64,000 nt of DNA from Henriciella litoralis. Lineage in GTDB: Bacteria; Pseudomonadota; Alphaproteobacteria; Caulobacterales; Hyphomonadaceae. The first letter of the stretch is position 1. The number at the start of each line of letters is the position of its first letter. Below, one piece after another: positions 35,145 to 43,325 of this stretch. Position numbers and translations under genes: made by a program. The stretch is from the NCBI RefSeq assembly GCF_002088935.1, contig NZ_NCSS01000004.1, positions 248,001 through 312,000 on the forward strand. Direction: 5' to 3'. The notes beneath the pieces were generated by a model, which was not told where the DNA came from, ran no database searches, and saw only the letters and a list, made by a program, of their open reading frames with translations.

Positions 35145-36398
35145 ATGTCCAAAGCCCAGTTTTCGCTCTTTGCGTGTCTGATCCCGGCGCTCGCACTTGC
35201 AAGCTGCTCAAGCCAGCCCCAGCCCTCCACCGCAGAGACCACGGCCGTCGATCTGCTGGCCGATGTCCGCACGATCTGTGAAGAGGTGCCCGCGAGATAC
35301 GCCTATTTCCAAGATCGCGCGGCCTACTGGCCGGAAACCTGCGCCCGCGCCGAAGCAGCTGCCGTGTCAGCAGGCGACAAAAGCGCCTCGCTGGCGGTGC
35401 TGGAGCGTATGGTGGATGACCTTTATGAGCCGCATGCCGCGCTCAACACCAACAATCAAAACTCGCCAAGACTGGTGCCGACCGGCTCAGACCTCTGGAT
35501 CGAACCGATCGATGGGCGCTACATCATCACCGCCGTCAGACCGATGAGCGGGGCCGCCAAAGCGGGCCTGAAAGTCGGCGACGAACTGATCAGCTACAAC
35601 AGCCAGACACCGCATGAGCTCGCCATGTCGCGCATCCATGCGGGCAAAGCCGATCCAGCCCCCAAACGGCTGATCTGGGCGATCAACGCCGCCGTCGCCG
35701 GCACGCATGCCGCCCCCCGCCAGATCGACATTCGCCGCGAGGGGGATCTTCTTTCATTCGACATGGAAAAGCCGGAGGTCGCCCAGCCAGATGAGCTGGT
35801 CACGGCCCAAACACTTACCGGCAATATCGGCTATATTCGCCTCAATAATAGTCTCGGAAATAGCGGCACCGTCCGCGCCTTCAACGCCGCGCTTGCAACT
35901 CTCCGTCAGACAGACGGTCTCATTCTCGATCTGAGGGAGACCGCGAGCGGCGGAAGCACCGATATCGCAGAGCCGATCCTTGGACGGTTCATCGACGAGC
36001 CGGCCGCTTATCAGCGCACGGTCATGCCCAACGGCCTCGTCATTGACCGGAAGATCAAGCCATCAGGCCCGTGGACCTATGATAAGCCTGTTATCGTGCT
36101 CGTCGGGCGCTGGACCGGCAGCATGGGCGAAGGCATGGCGGTTGGCTTCGATGGTATGTCCCGCGGCACGGTTGCCGGAACGGACATGGCGAGGCTCGCC
36201 GGCGGCACAGAAGGCATCACACTCGAAGAGACCGGCATCAATCTCAATCTGCCGACCTATGATCTGCATCACCTCAACGGCACCCCGCGCCATGAATGGA
36301 CACCCCCGCACCACGCCACCGCCGACAATGGCGCCGGACCAGACCTTCTGATGCAGGATGCCCTCTCCCTGCTGACCGGAAACCAGACGCGGCCCTGA
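35145..36398 (+). CDS. S41-family peptidase-like lipoprotein with PDZ domain
   Basis: The precursor of about 417 residues begins MSKAQFSLFACLIPALALAS with a lipidated Cys21. A PDZ-like region (about 120-205) is seen at ITAVRPMSGAAKAGLKVGDE. The tail-specific protease core (about 225-380) has IGYIRLNNSLGNSGTV, the strand GLILDLRETASGG and the likely nucleophile Ser326 in RWTGSMGEGMA. S41 enzymes cut the C-terminal ends of proteins in the periplasm. The catalytic Lys is not assignable with confidence. ATG at 35145 has CAGGAG upstream. Confidence 0.85.
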   Translation: MSKAQFSLFACLIPALALASCSSQPQPSTAETTAVDLLADVRTICEEVPARYAYFQDRAAYWPETCARAEAAAVSAGDKSASLAVLERMVDDLYEPHAALNTNNQNSPRLVPTGSDLWIEPIDGRYIITAVRPMSGAAKAGLKVGDELISYNSQTPHELAMSRIHAGKADPAPKRLIWAINAAVAGTHAAPRQIDIRREGDLLSFDMEKPEVAQPDELVTAQTLTGNIGYIRLNNSLGNSGTVRAFNAALATLRQTDGLILDLRETASGGSTDIAEPILGRFIDEPAAYQRTVMPNGLVIDRKIKPSGPWTYDKPVIVLVGRWTGSMGEGMAVGFDGMSRGTVAGTDMARLAGGTEGITLEETGINLNLPTYDLHHLNGTPRHEWTPPHHATADNGAGPDLLMQDALSLLTGNQTRP

Positions 36399-36417
36399 GA
36401 CCTGTCAGCGAGCGAAT

Positions 36418-37566
36418 TTAGCCGAGAGTCTCGACGCTGCGGCTCAGGGCAAACATGTCGTCCTGGCTTTGCGCAAAGTTCGACATGGCGATGAACGTGT
36501 ACTCGCCCCCGATTTCATGAATGGCGACAACATTCGTGGCCCCGTTGGAGCCTGACTGCATGGAGTAAAGCTGAAGCGGATCATCTTCATAAGTACCGAC
36601 GCGGCCGCCATAAGCGTAGTTTTCGTCATCAGTCGTTATCGTCGAAAACCGCTGCAGAAAGTCGGCGTTGAGGATGCGGCCGCCATACAGGGCATCGAAC
36701 AGCTTCATGAGATCGGAGGCATTGGTATAGGTCGCCCCGCCAATCATCGCGGGAATGGGGAAGTCACCTGAATAATAGCTGTCATCCGCATCATAGCCGA
36801 CCGCAATGTCCTGCGTGCCTGCCTCATCTGCCTCGAGGTTCAGGGAAAAAACGCCGGACGCCGTCATTCCAGCCGGTGCGAACACATGAGTCTCCAGAAT
36901 CTCCGCATAGGGCTGCCCCGTGACAGCCTCCAGAATACGGTGAACGAGGATCCAGTTTGTGTGAACGTAGTCAAAGCTTTCGCCGGGCTCGAACTTCAGA
37001 TCACCGCTGGCATACGCCTCGATAGCCTCGGCAAGGCTCATATCAATGCCAAGGTCTGCCAGGCTCGCCTCAGGGGTTTGCGCCAGTTGCATCGGCAGAC
37101 GCCCCATGATCGGGCCTAGCGTGTCAGGCAGTCCAGACCGATTGGCCATCAAATGCTTCAGCGTCAGCCTGTCGCCGGTGTCCCGGCGATAGTCTGGCAG
37201 ATATGTACTGATGGGCGCGTCAATATCCAGACGCCCCTCCTCGGCCAGGGCGAAGACAGCGATAGACGCGAAGAATTTGTCGATTGAGCCGCTCTGAAAA
37301 ACCGTATCCTCGGTCAGGGGACGCCCGGACTCATGGTCCGCCACCCCGTCGACGATCACATGTTTGTCCGCATTTTTCTGAACCAGCACGATGCCATTAA
37401 AATCATGCGCTTCCATCCATTCCTGGACATAAGCGTCGACCAGATCTTCCTGATCGGTCGAAGCAGGCTGCGCCGCGCTGGAGGCTTCCGAATGAGGCGG
37501 TGTCGTGGTGCACGCGACCAAACCCGATGATAACGATAGACCCAGCGCAAAAATGGCAAGTTTCAT
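36418..37566 (-). CDS. Serine hydrolase of the class C beta-lactamase fold, lipoprotein
   Basis: The precursor of about 382 residues has lipobox LVAC (Cys19). The nucleophile motif SxxK is Ser94-Ile-Asp-Lys97 in QSGSIDKFF, followed by LTLKHLMANRSGLPD, typical of this family. The usual YxN motif is altered to Tyr200-Val-His202 (FDYVHTNW). The third motif region is weak. Such proteins include esterases, D-aminopeptidases and penicillin-binding-like enzymes, and antibiotic resistance should not be assumed. ATG at 37566 has GGAG 6 bases upstream; the GTG at 37578 contains that site and was rejected. Confidence 0.85.
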   Translation of the reverse strand: MKLAIFALGLSLSSGLVACTTTPPHSEASSAAQPASTDQEDLVDAYVQEWMEAHDFNGIVLVQKNADKHVIVDGVADHESGRPLTEDTVFQSGSIDKFFASIAVFALAEEGRLDIDAPISTYLPDYRRDTGDRLTLKHLMANRSGLPDTLGPIMGRLPMQLAQTPEASLADLGIDMSLAEAIEAYASGDLKFEPGESFDYVHTNWILVHRILEAVTGQPYAEILETHVFAPAGMTASGVFSLNLEADEAGTQDIAVGYDADDSYYSGDFPIPAMIGGATYTNASDLMKLFDALYGGRILNADFLQRFSTITTDDENYAYGGRVGTYEDDPLQLYSMQSGSNGATNVVAIHEIGGEYTFIAMSNFAQSQDDMFALSRSVETLG

Positions 37567-38190
37567 ATAATTCTCCACAATGAAGAATTATTGATAAACG
37601 ATAACACCAGACAAGCAAGCCCTGAACGGTCACGCATCCGGCCTGCCCCCTCAGGCCGGCGTCTCCCGGCCTCAGCGCCCTTTCCGCACGCCCGCCCTTC
37701 TTCCTGTCTTCCCCGCAAAGGCGGGGAGATCGGCGAGCCCCTTACCGACCTCATCCTGAGCTTGTCGAAGGATGAGGGACGGACACAGGGCGACGCCGCA
37801 CAAACCCCTCCCCATCCGATCATCCCCGCGAAGGCGGGGATCTTAGGCAGCCAAGGCCCCACACCCGCCGCACGAGACCCCGGCCTTCGCCGGGGAGATC
37901 GGCAAAACCTCCACCGACCTCATCCTGAGCCCGTCGAAGGATGAAGCCGCCTCGCGCGATCGTCCCGCGCACGCCCTCGCACCCTGACCAACGCAATTAG
38001 CCCGGCACAGGCAGGGACGGTCCTGCCGCCTATCCTTCGACAAGCTCAGGATGAGGTCGGACATGGATATCAGGCTTACCCCGCAATGATGCGCGCCGAT
38101 CTCCGATCTTCCCCGCGAAGGCGGGGACCTCAGGCGATTGGAGACAAAACCCATCCCACACCTCCAGCCCCCAGCCTATGCTCCTCGGCA
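37567..38190. repeat. Intergenic cluster of palindromic repeats
   Basis: This 624-base gap carries at least seven elements of two families. TCATCCTGAGC...GTCGAAGGATGA is at 37751-37775, 37920-37944 and, inverted, 38031-38056. TCCCCGC...GGCGGGGA is at 37710-37727, 37823-37840 and 38110-38127, with a variant at 37878-37895. The two families alternate with similar short linkers (for example GATCGGC after two copies), so they may form composite units. No gene was recognised among them. Confidence 0.85.
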
Positions 38191-38880
38191 ATGACTGGAC
38201 CGACCCTCAACACCCGCATCTCCAGCGCATGGACGCAGATCGCGGCGCTTGTCGCCAGCCTTGCGCATCTTGCAGGCTGCGCCGAGGGTCGCTTCCTCCC
38301 ACGCATTGCGCCGGCCGTGCGTATCAAGGCCCTGCGCCTGCTTCGCCCGGCAGAAGCGCTGGCCCGGCGTCTCATCGTGACCATGGCGCGCGGCCTGATT
38401 GATCAGGCGCGAGCCGCGCTGAGGCCGAACCCGAAAGAGGCGAGCGGCCCTGCGCGGTCGCATACCTCCACGCGCCCCGCCTTCAAGCTTTTCGAACCCA
38501 TGGCCAGCTTCAGCTCCATCCTCGGCACCGGCCACTTCCCTGCCGCCCGCACGGGCCCCGGTCCGCGCATTCTTGATCTCTCCGCGCCCTATCCCGGCCC
38601 GCCCGCCGCGCCTCAGCCGGTGGCGCGTCCGCCATCGCTTGCCGCGCGGATCGACGCCCTCGCCCGCCTCTGTGCTGACCCGGCGCGCCTTGCCCTGCGC
38701 CATGCCCGCAAAATCGCCGCGCATGATTTCAGATCATTGCGCCTTCGCCGCATCAACCCGCTCCGCCCCGGCCTGCCGCAGGGCCGGTATAGCCGCCACA
38801 CACCGGATTGGCTGAAGGATGCGCTGTCACTATTCGGGGCCGAACTGCGCGCCGGGCCAAGTCTCTATATGCCGCCTTGA
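38191..38880 (+). CDS. Hypothetical protein, arginine- and proline-rich
   Basis: The 229-residue protein starts at MTGPTLNTRISSAWTQI. It is rich in Arg, Ala and Pro with a basic helical N-terminal half (VRIKALRLLRPAEALARRLI), a proline-rich middle, and the conserved-looking end HTPDWLKDALSLFGAELRAGPSLYMPP, of which the DWLKDAL and LYMPP parts look well ordered. No domain was recognised. The longer frame back to 38086 runs through a repeat and was rejected. Codon use (strong third-position GC) supports a real gene, but function and start remain uncertain. Confidence 0.6.
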   Translation: MTGPTLNTRISSAWTQIAALVASLAHLAGCAEGRFLPRIAPAVRIKALRLLRPAEALARRLIVTMARGLIDQARAALRPNPKEASGPARSHTSTRPAFKLFEPMASFSSILGTGHFPAARTGPGPRILDLSAPYPGPPAAPQPVARPPSLAARIDALARLCADPARLALRHARKIAAHDFRSLRLRRINPLRPGLPQGRYSRHTPDWLKDALSLFGAELRAGPSLYMPP

Positions 38881-39062
38881 CGCGGTCCCTTCCGATCGAA
38901 TTCGACCGTCTCGATATCCCCGCCGCCGGGAGGCTTGTCCTGCCTGCAATACGTCCAACCTATGGTTAACCCGCCTCAGGCCTGGTCAGCGCTGTTCCTT
39001 AGAGGCCGTTATATATTTTATTCGATTGACCCGCCCACGGCTTTTTGTGGTATTGCCTCTGA

Positions 39063-39800
39063 ATGACCCGGATACGCCTGCGACAAATCGTGCTCGCCGC
39101 AGAGAGCCTTGAGACGGCTGACACGCTACAGACGGTGTTCGGCTTGAAGAAGCCGTACCACGATCCGGGCGTGGCTGAATTCGGGCTGGAGAATTCGGTG
39201 TTCGCGGTCGGCGATCAGTTCATCGAAGTTATCGCACCCACGACCAAAGACGCGCCCGCGCGCCGCTTCCTCGACCGCAATGGCGAGGGCGGCTATATGG
39301 CCATTTTCCAGATCGAGGATCTCGCAAGCGCCCGCAGCCGTCTCGACAATGCAGGCATCCGCCGCGTCTGGAACGCTGATCTGGAGGACATCGCTGCCAG
39401 CCATTTGCACCCGGCAGATGTCGGCGCCGCCATCGTTTCACTCGATGAAGCCCATCCCTGGGAGAGCTGGCGCTGGGCCGGGCCTGACTGGACCAAGCAG
39501 AAGATAGAGGGGGAGCTGACAGGCTGCGTGTTTGAAAGCCCGGACCCGAAATCGCTCGCCTCGCGCTGGGCTGCTGCGCTCGGTCTGCCAGTGTCCACCA
39601 GTCAGACCGAGACACGGATGGCGCTCGCCAATGATGGCGTGCTGACCTTTCAGGCTGGCGGTACCGAAAAGTTCGAAGGCGCGTGCATCACGCTCAAGAA
39701 TGCCATGCAGTCCCTCGAACGCGCCGACCGGCACAATCTGCACAGCACAGGCGACGGCGTTGTCATCGGCGGCATGCGGTTCATCGTGAATAATCTCTAG
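39063..39800 (+). CDS. Glyoxalase-like (VOC) family protein, possibly leaderless
   Basis: The 245-residue protein has two related halves in the manner of VOC proteins. The first reads RLRQIVLAAESLETADTLQT then VFGLKKPYHDPGVAEFGLEN, and the second resumes at LTGCVFESPDPKSLASRWAA then ALGLPVSTSQTE. The function is unknown; metal ligands are not obvious. ATG at 39063 has no ribosome binding site. A TTGACC at 39026 and TATTGC at 39051 lie so close that the transcript could begin at or near the ATG. The gap before it (182 bases) is AT-rich near 39010. Confidence 0.8.
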   Translation: MTRIRLRQIVLAAESLETADTLQTVFGLKKPYHDPGVAEFGLENSVFAVGDQFIEVIAPTTKDAPARRFLDRNGEGGYMAIFQIEDLASARSRLDNAGIRRVWNADLEDIAASHLHPADVGAAIVSLDEAHPWESWRWAGPDWTKQKIEGELTGCVFESPDPKSLASRWAAALGLPVSTSQTETRMALANDGVLTFQAGGTEKFEGACITLKNAMQSLERADRHNLHSTGDGVVIGGMRFIVNNL

Positions 39801-39892
39801 GCCGCGCCCCGGCAAAACTTCCGACAGCCCACAAACCCGCCTATACTCCCGCCAATCATGCCAGAGCGGGCCGACCCGCGAGGAGCGAAGAC

Positions 39893-40267
39893 ATGGAATG
39901 GTTCAACGAGCTTTTTGACCTCTCGGCCGTAGCGGGCGGAGCTGGTCTTGCGGGCGGCGGCGGCGCAGCCGTGATCGCCTGGCTGGTACGCGGCGCGATC
40001 CTCCGATTTATCGTGCGCATCCTGTTTACGGCCGTGCTGACCGGCGTCGGCTTCTATTTCCTGCTCGGCTTTCTCGGCTTTGAGATCGTGCCAAAGGAAG
40101 AGGTCGCAGCAACGGCGCCCGCGAACCGCAGCGCAGCGTTTCGCAATGAGAGCTTTTTGCCTCAGGCCGACAGGTCTGAACTTGCAGGCGCGGCGCCAGA
40201 GCGGACCGAGGCCCGCGAAGACGACAAGCGCATCGTCATCAAGTCCCCCTTCCGGCGCGGCGGATGA
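39893..40267 (+). CDS. Small membrane protein of unknown function
   Basis: The 124-residue protein has a glycine-rich hydrophobic segment (about 12-32, VAGGAGLAGGGGAAVIAWLV) and a second, longer one (about 36-64, LRFIVRILFTAVLTGVGFYF). A polar, charged tail of about 55 residues ends KSPFRRGG. GAGGAG lies 8 bases before ATG 39893. No family was recognised. The Arg/Lys-rich end suggests the tail is cytoplasmic. It is convergent with the GGDEF gene. Confidence 0.7.
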   Translation: MEWFNELFDLSAVAGGAGLAGGGGAAVIAWLVRGAILRFIVRILFTAVLTGVGFYFLLGFLGFEIVPKEEVAATAPANRSAAFRNESFLPQADRSELAGAAPERTEAREDDKRIVIKSPFRRGG

Positions 40268-40270
40268 GCC

Positions 40271-41353
40271 CTAGCGAAACTCGACATCGAGATGGGTTCG
40301 CGTGCGAGACGTCACCTTGCAGAAAACGCTCAACTGGTCAGACCTGATAAGCAGGCGAAACTCATCCGGCACATTCATCGTGGTCACAAGATCGAGACCG
40401 GCGCCTTCCTGACCAAGTGACCGGACGGTACAATCAATCGACGCGTGGCTTCCGGCAAAGACGATCTGGCCCGCCTTCAGCACCCGGCGCCGTACCACAC
40501 GTTCAGCTCGGTCGGCCTCGCCCCATACGCAGGTTCGATTGCGCCCTGTTTGCTTGGCCTGATACATTGCGGCATCCGCGTACCCTAAAAGGGTGGCGAC
40601 GTCGTATCGGCGATCTTTCTGGGTTCCGACACCAAAACTTGCCGTCACACCAATCGTCTCGCCATTAAACTCAAACCGCATGGCCCCGATGGCGACCCGC
40701 AACTTTTCAGCGACGAGAACGGCCCCGTCGCCATCCGTTTGAGGCAGAAGGACGGCGAATTCCTCGCCTCCCATACGGCCAAAGACATCGCTTTGACGCA
40801 GGTGCGCCCGACAGGTTTCGGAGACAGCTTTCAGGACCTTGTCACCGGCCGCATGCCCATAGGTGTCATTGATCGACTTGAAGCGATCAACGTCGAGACA
40901 GATCATCTGCAGGGGATGCCGGTGACGCGTGCAAAGTTTCGCAAGGCGGTCGGCTTCTTCCTCGAACGCCCGCCGGGTGAGGAGGCCGGTCAGTCCATCA
41001 CTGACGGCAAGCCGGCGCAGCTCATAGAAATCCCGAACCACCCGGGCAATGCCTTCAAGCGCCTGGAGCTGGCCCGGAGACAGCGTCCGCTCTTTGGAGT
41101 CCAGAGCTGAAAGCGTCCCGATGATCTCATTGTCGGCCGACAGGATCGGAACGCCAGCATAGAACTTAACATCGCTGTAAATGTCTTCATGATCGAGCCC
41201 GGACGACGCCTTCAGCCATCTTTGCTCCCCATCGGTCACAGAGATCGTGGCAGACTCGACACCCAGCATATTGCGCAGAACGTCGACGATATTCTCGAAG
41301 AAATCATCCGCCGGCGCGTATGTGACATCATCCTCTGAGCGCGTGGGCGTCAT
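40271..41353 (-). CDS. Diguanylate cyclase with GAF-like and PilZ domains
   Basis: The 360-residue soluble protein has a shortened GAF-like sensor (about 12-108), a GGDEF domain (about 112-278) and a C-terminal PilZ-like domain (about 286-360). The active site is GGEEF (195-199) and the inhibitory I-site RQSD (186-189) is present, so it should make cyclic di-GMP with feedback control. The PilZ part keeps the RRRVLKAG start, but the usual (D/N)-x-S-x-x-G is SLGQEG here, so ligand binding by it is doubtful. Joining synthase and PilZ in one protein suggests local signalling or allosteric control. Confidence 0.9.
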   Translation of the reverse strand: MTPTRSEDDVTYAPADDFFENIVDVLRNMLGVESATISVTDGEQRWLKASSGLDHEDIYSDVKFYAGVPILSADNEIIGTLSALDSKERTLSPGQLQALEGIARVVRDFYELRRLAVSDGLTGLLTRRAFEEEADRLAKLCTRHRHPLQMICLDVDRFKSINDTYGHAAGDKVLKAVSETCRAHLRQSDVFGRMGGEEFAVLLPQTDGDGAVLVAEKLRVAIGAMRFEFNGETIGVTASFGVGTQKDRRYDVATLLGYADAAMYQAKQTGRNRTCVWGEADRAERVVRRRVLKAGQIVFAGSHASIDCTVRSLGQEGAGLDLVTTMNVPDEFRLLIRSDQLSVFCKVTSRTRTHLDVEFR

Positions 41354-41499
41354 GAGCGGTCATCCAATGATGATGCGGCGTATACGAATAATAGAACGAT
41401 GTTTCTATCTATAGTCTCTTTCGTAGAATTTATCGAATGATCTGATGAGCCAGGCTCGGGACGGCGCTTTGCAGGTTTGGATGCTGTAAATGTCATGCA

Positions 41500-42276
41500 T
41501 CAGTTACGTCCCGGAGCCGTCTCCAGATCAATTGTACCGTCAGGCGTTACATCAACCGCGTATTTGTCGAGCGCTACGCCCAGCGTCAGCGCCGAATAGA
41601 CCGTCCAGACCGCCACAACGACCACCATGACCAGCGCGAAAGGCCGCGCAAACCGTCCCTCGCCCGGAAGCTGGTGAAAGCCAAACTCGACAAGGAACAG
41701 CATCACCGAGGCGAGCAGCACCGCGCCGATCACATCGGTCGGCCAGTGCGCGCCAAGGTAAACGCGCGAAATACCGATCAGGACAATGAGCAGGATCAGC
41801 CCGCCAATGACCAAACGCTTCCACGCCCCAGTCAGCGCATGCGCCGCGAGGATCGCCAGCGCGCCATAGATCACCGTCGAATTGGTCATATGGCCTGACG
41901 GAAAACTGAAGCTCTCCACGCCGGAATAAAGATCGGCCATCGGCCGTTCCCGGCCCACAAACACCTTGATCGCCTTCACGATAAGCGGCGTCGTGACGAA
42001 GGCGAGCGCACTCATCCCCGCCGCCCACCAAGCCCGCCGCAAGAGGAGCGTGAAGACAATGGTGATCGCAATGAGCGTGAGGGCGGTCGCGTCACCGAAC
42101 AGCGTGACCAGAACGACGATCCAGTCGCTCGCCGGACTGCGCAATGCCTGCACGCCATCACTGAGCGCGAGATCGACGGCGCTGATCATCTCGTCATTGA
42201 GAACGACAACGGCAAGGCCGGCAAAGACGGCTGCGGCCAGCAGCGCTGGCATGAGATGGGATGTGGTGTGGCGCAT
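41500..42276 (-). CDS. PAP2-family membrane phosphatase
   Basis: The 258-residue protein has six membrane segments and the three phosphatase motifs: KVFVGRERP, PSGH in FSFPSGHMTNS, and SRVYLGAHWPTDV. Family members remove phosphate from lipids such as phosphatidic acid or undecaprenyl diphosphate on the periplasmic side. The specific lipid is not resolved. ATG at 42276 shares one base with the stop codon of the NUDIX gene (TGATG), so the two genes are coupled; the longer frame to 42348 was rejected on that ground. Confidence 0.93.
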   Translation of the reverse strand: MRHTTSHLMPALLAAAVFAGLAVVVLNDEMISAVDLALSDGVQALRSPASDWIVVLVTLFGDATALTLIAITIVFTLLLRRAWWAAGMSALAFVTTPLIVKAIKVFVGRERPMADLYSGVESFSFPSGHMTNSTVIYGALAILAAHALTGAWKRLVIGGLILLIVLIGISRVYLGAHWPTDVIGAVLLASVMLFLVEFGFHQLPGEGRFARPFALVMVVVVAVWTVYSALTLGVALDKYAVDVTPDGTIDLETAPGRN

Positions 42277-43316
42277 CAGATGGAGGTGTCGATCTTCGAA
42301 AGATTGGCTTTCAGCCTGTCGTAGCACGCAAGGGCCTGCTTGCGGCAAGGCAGGTTGCAGTTGCCGTCCGGCGCACCGAGCGACAGCCAGAACATCAGCG
42401 TCTGCAAACCGGTCGGCACAAAGGCAAGCTGGCCGGCCTCGGCGAGGTCTCCAATCTCCTTGAAGCTATAGAACTTCACCCCGCCCTCCTGGTGGGTGCC
42501 GACAACACCGCTGAGCCGCGTGCTGTCCACGGCGATCCCCAGGAAGACAAGCCCGATGAAGCCCGTCTCATCTTCGTGAAAGACCAGATGAGGGTGATTG
42601 TCTGCAAGATCGACAGCAAGGCCGGACTCCTCATGGATCTCGCGGATTGCCGTGCGCCGGAGGCCATACCGGCCCGGCTCCCTCAGGTCGTCATTCTCAT
42701 TGACCAGTGTGGCCGGCTCATAATTGCCGCCCAGCACATGGAACTTGCTCGGAAACGTCTCGACCTTGTCGCTGCGCTGCTGCAGCAGCACCTTGCCGGC
42801 CGACGGGCAGAACACGATGCCACCTGCGGACATGATGTGCGGTTTGTGACCAGCCGCACGCGCCGCCGTGATGAGGGCATAGTCGACCCCGAGAAAAGGA
42901 TAGGTCTGCGTCGCCCGCAACGACCGTGGAGAGCCGGTGATGACCCCATGTGGGCGGTTCTCGCCCTTTGGCGGATGATAGCGCTCGGCCCGCACCAGCT
43001 TGGCGGCGCCAACCACATCGGGATCACACGACCAGTGATCCTCGGGCGCGCTGGTGGTCGCGGCCATACGCGGCGCATCGCCAAGCCTGAAGTCGATCAG
43101 CTCGCCGCCCTCGATCAGGCCATCGACCTCCGTGAGGCGAACCCGCCCAAGCTCTTCGACCTTGTCGCGCGCATTGAAGCGGCGCACGGCAAGATGCTTG
43201 ATCCTGTCGAAGACATAGAAGCGTCTGACAAGCCAGGACAGGATCGCCCCGGCAGCCAGGAACACGACATAAGGGGCGAGGCTGTTCAGCGCGAAATTGT
43301 TGAACCAGTCCCCCAC
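42276..43316 (-). CDS. Membrane-anchored NUDIX hydrolase
   Basis: The 346-residue protein has one N-terminal membrane helix (about 12-32, LAPYVVFLAAGAILSWLV). A NUDIX domain (about 160-290) has the catalytic core RRTAIREIHEESGL; the Gly usually at the front of the NUDIX box lies in the longer GNYEPATLVNENDD segment, so the box is extended. NUDIX enzymes cleave nucleoside diphosphates linked to another group. The membrane anchor is unusual for the family and puts it near PAP2, its translationally coupled partner, suggesting shared work on membrane-associated diphosphates (inference). Confidence 0.85.
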   Translation of the reverse strand: MGDWFNNFALNSLAPYVVFLAAGAILSWLVRRFYVFDRIKHLAVRRFNARDKVEELGRVRLTEVDGLIEGGELIDFRLGDAPRMAATTSAPEDHWSCDPDVVGAAKLVRAERYHPPKGENRPHGVITGSPRSLRATQTYPFLGVDYALITAARAAGHKPHIMSAGGIVFCPSAGKVLLQQRSDKVETFPSKFHVLGGNYEPATLVNENDDLREPGRYGLRRTAIREIHEESGLAVDLADNHPHLVFHEDETGFIGLVFLGIAVDSTRLSGVVGTHQEGGVKFYSFKEIGDLAEAGQLAFVPTGLQTLMFWLSLGAPDGNCNLPCRKQALACYDRLKANLSKIDTSI

Positions 43317-43325
43317 AACGCACCC

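Noticed and set aside
36418..37566. Antibiotic-resistance beta-lactamase
   Set aside because: The class C fold alone does not show this; the YxN motif is altered and the protein is a lipoprotein of the general serine hydrolase group.
37567..38190. Insertion sequence or transposase remnant
   Set aside because: Only short palindromic repeats are present; no transposase-like frame was found.
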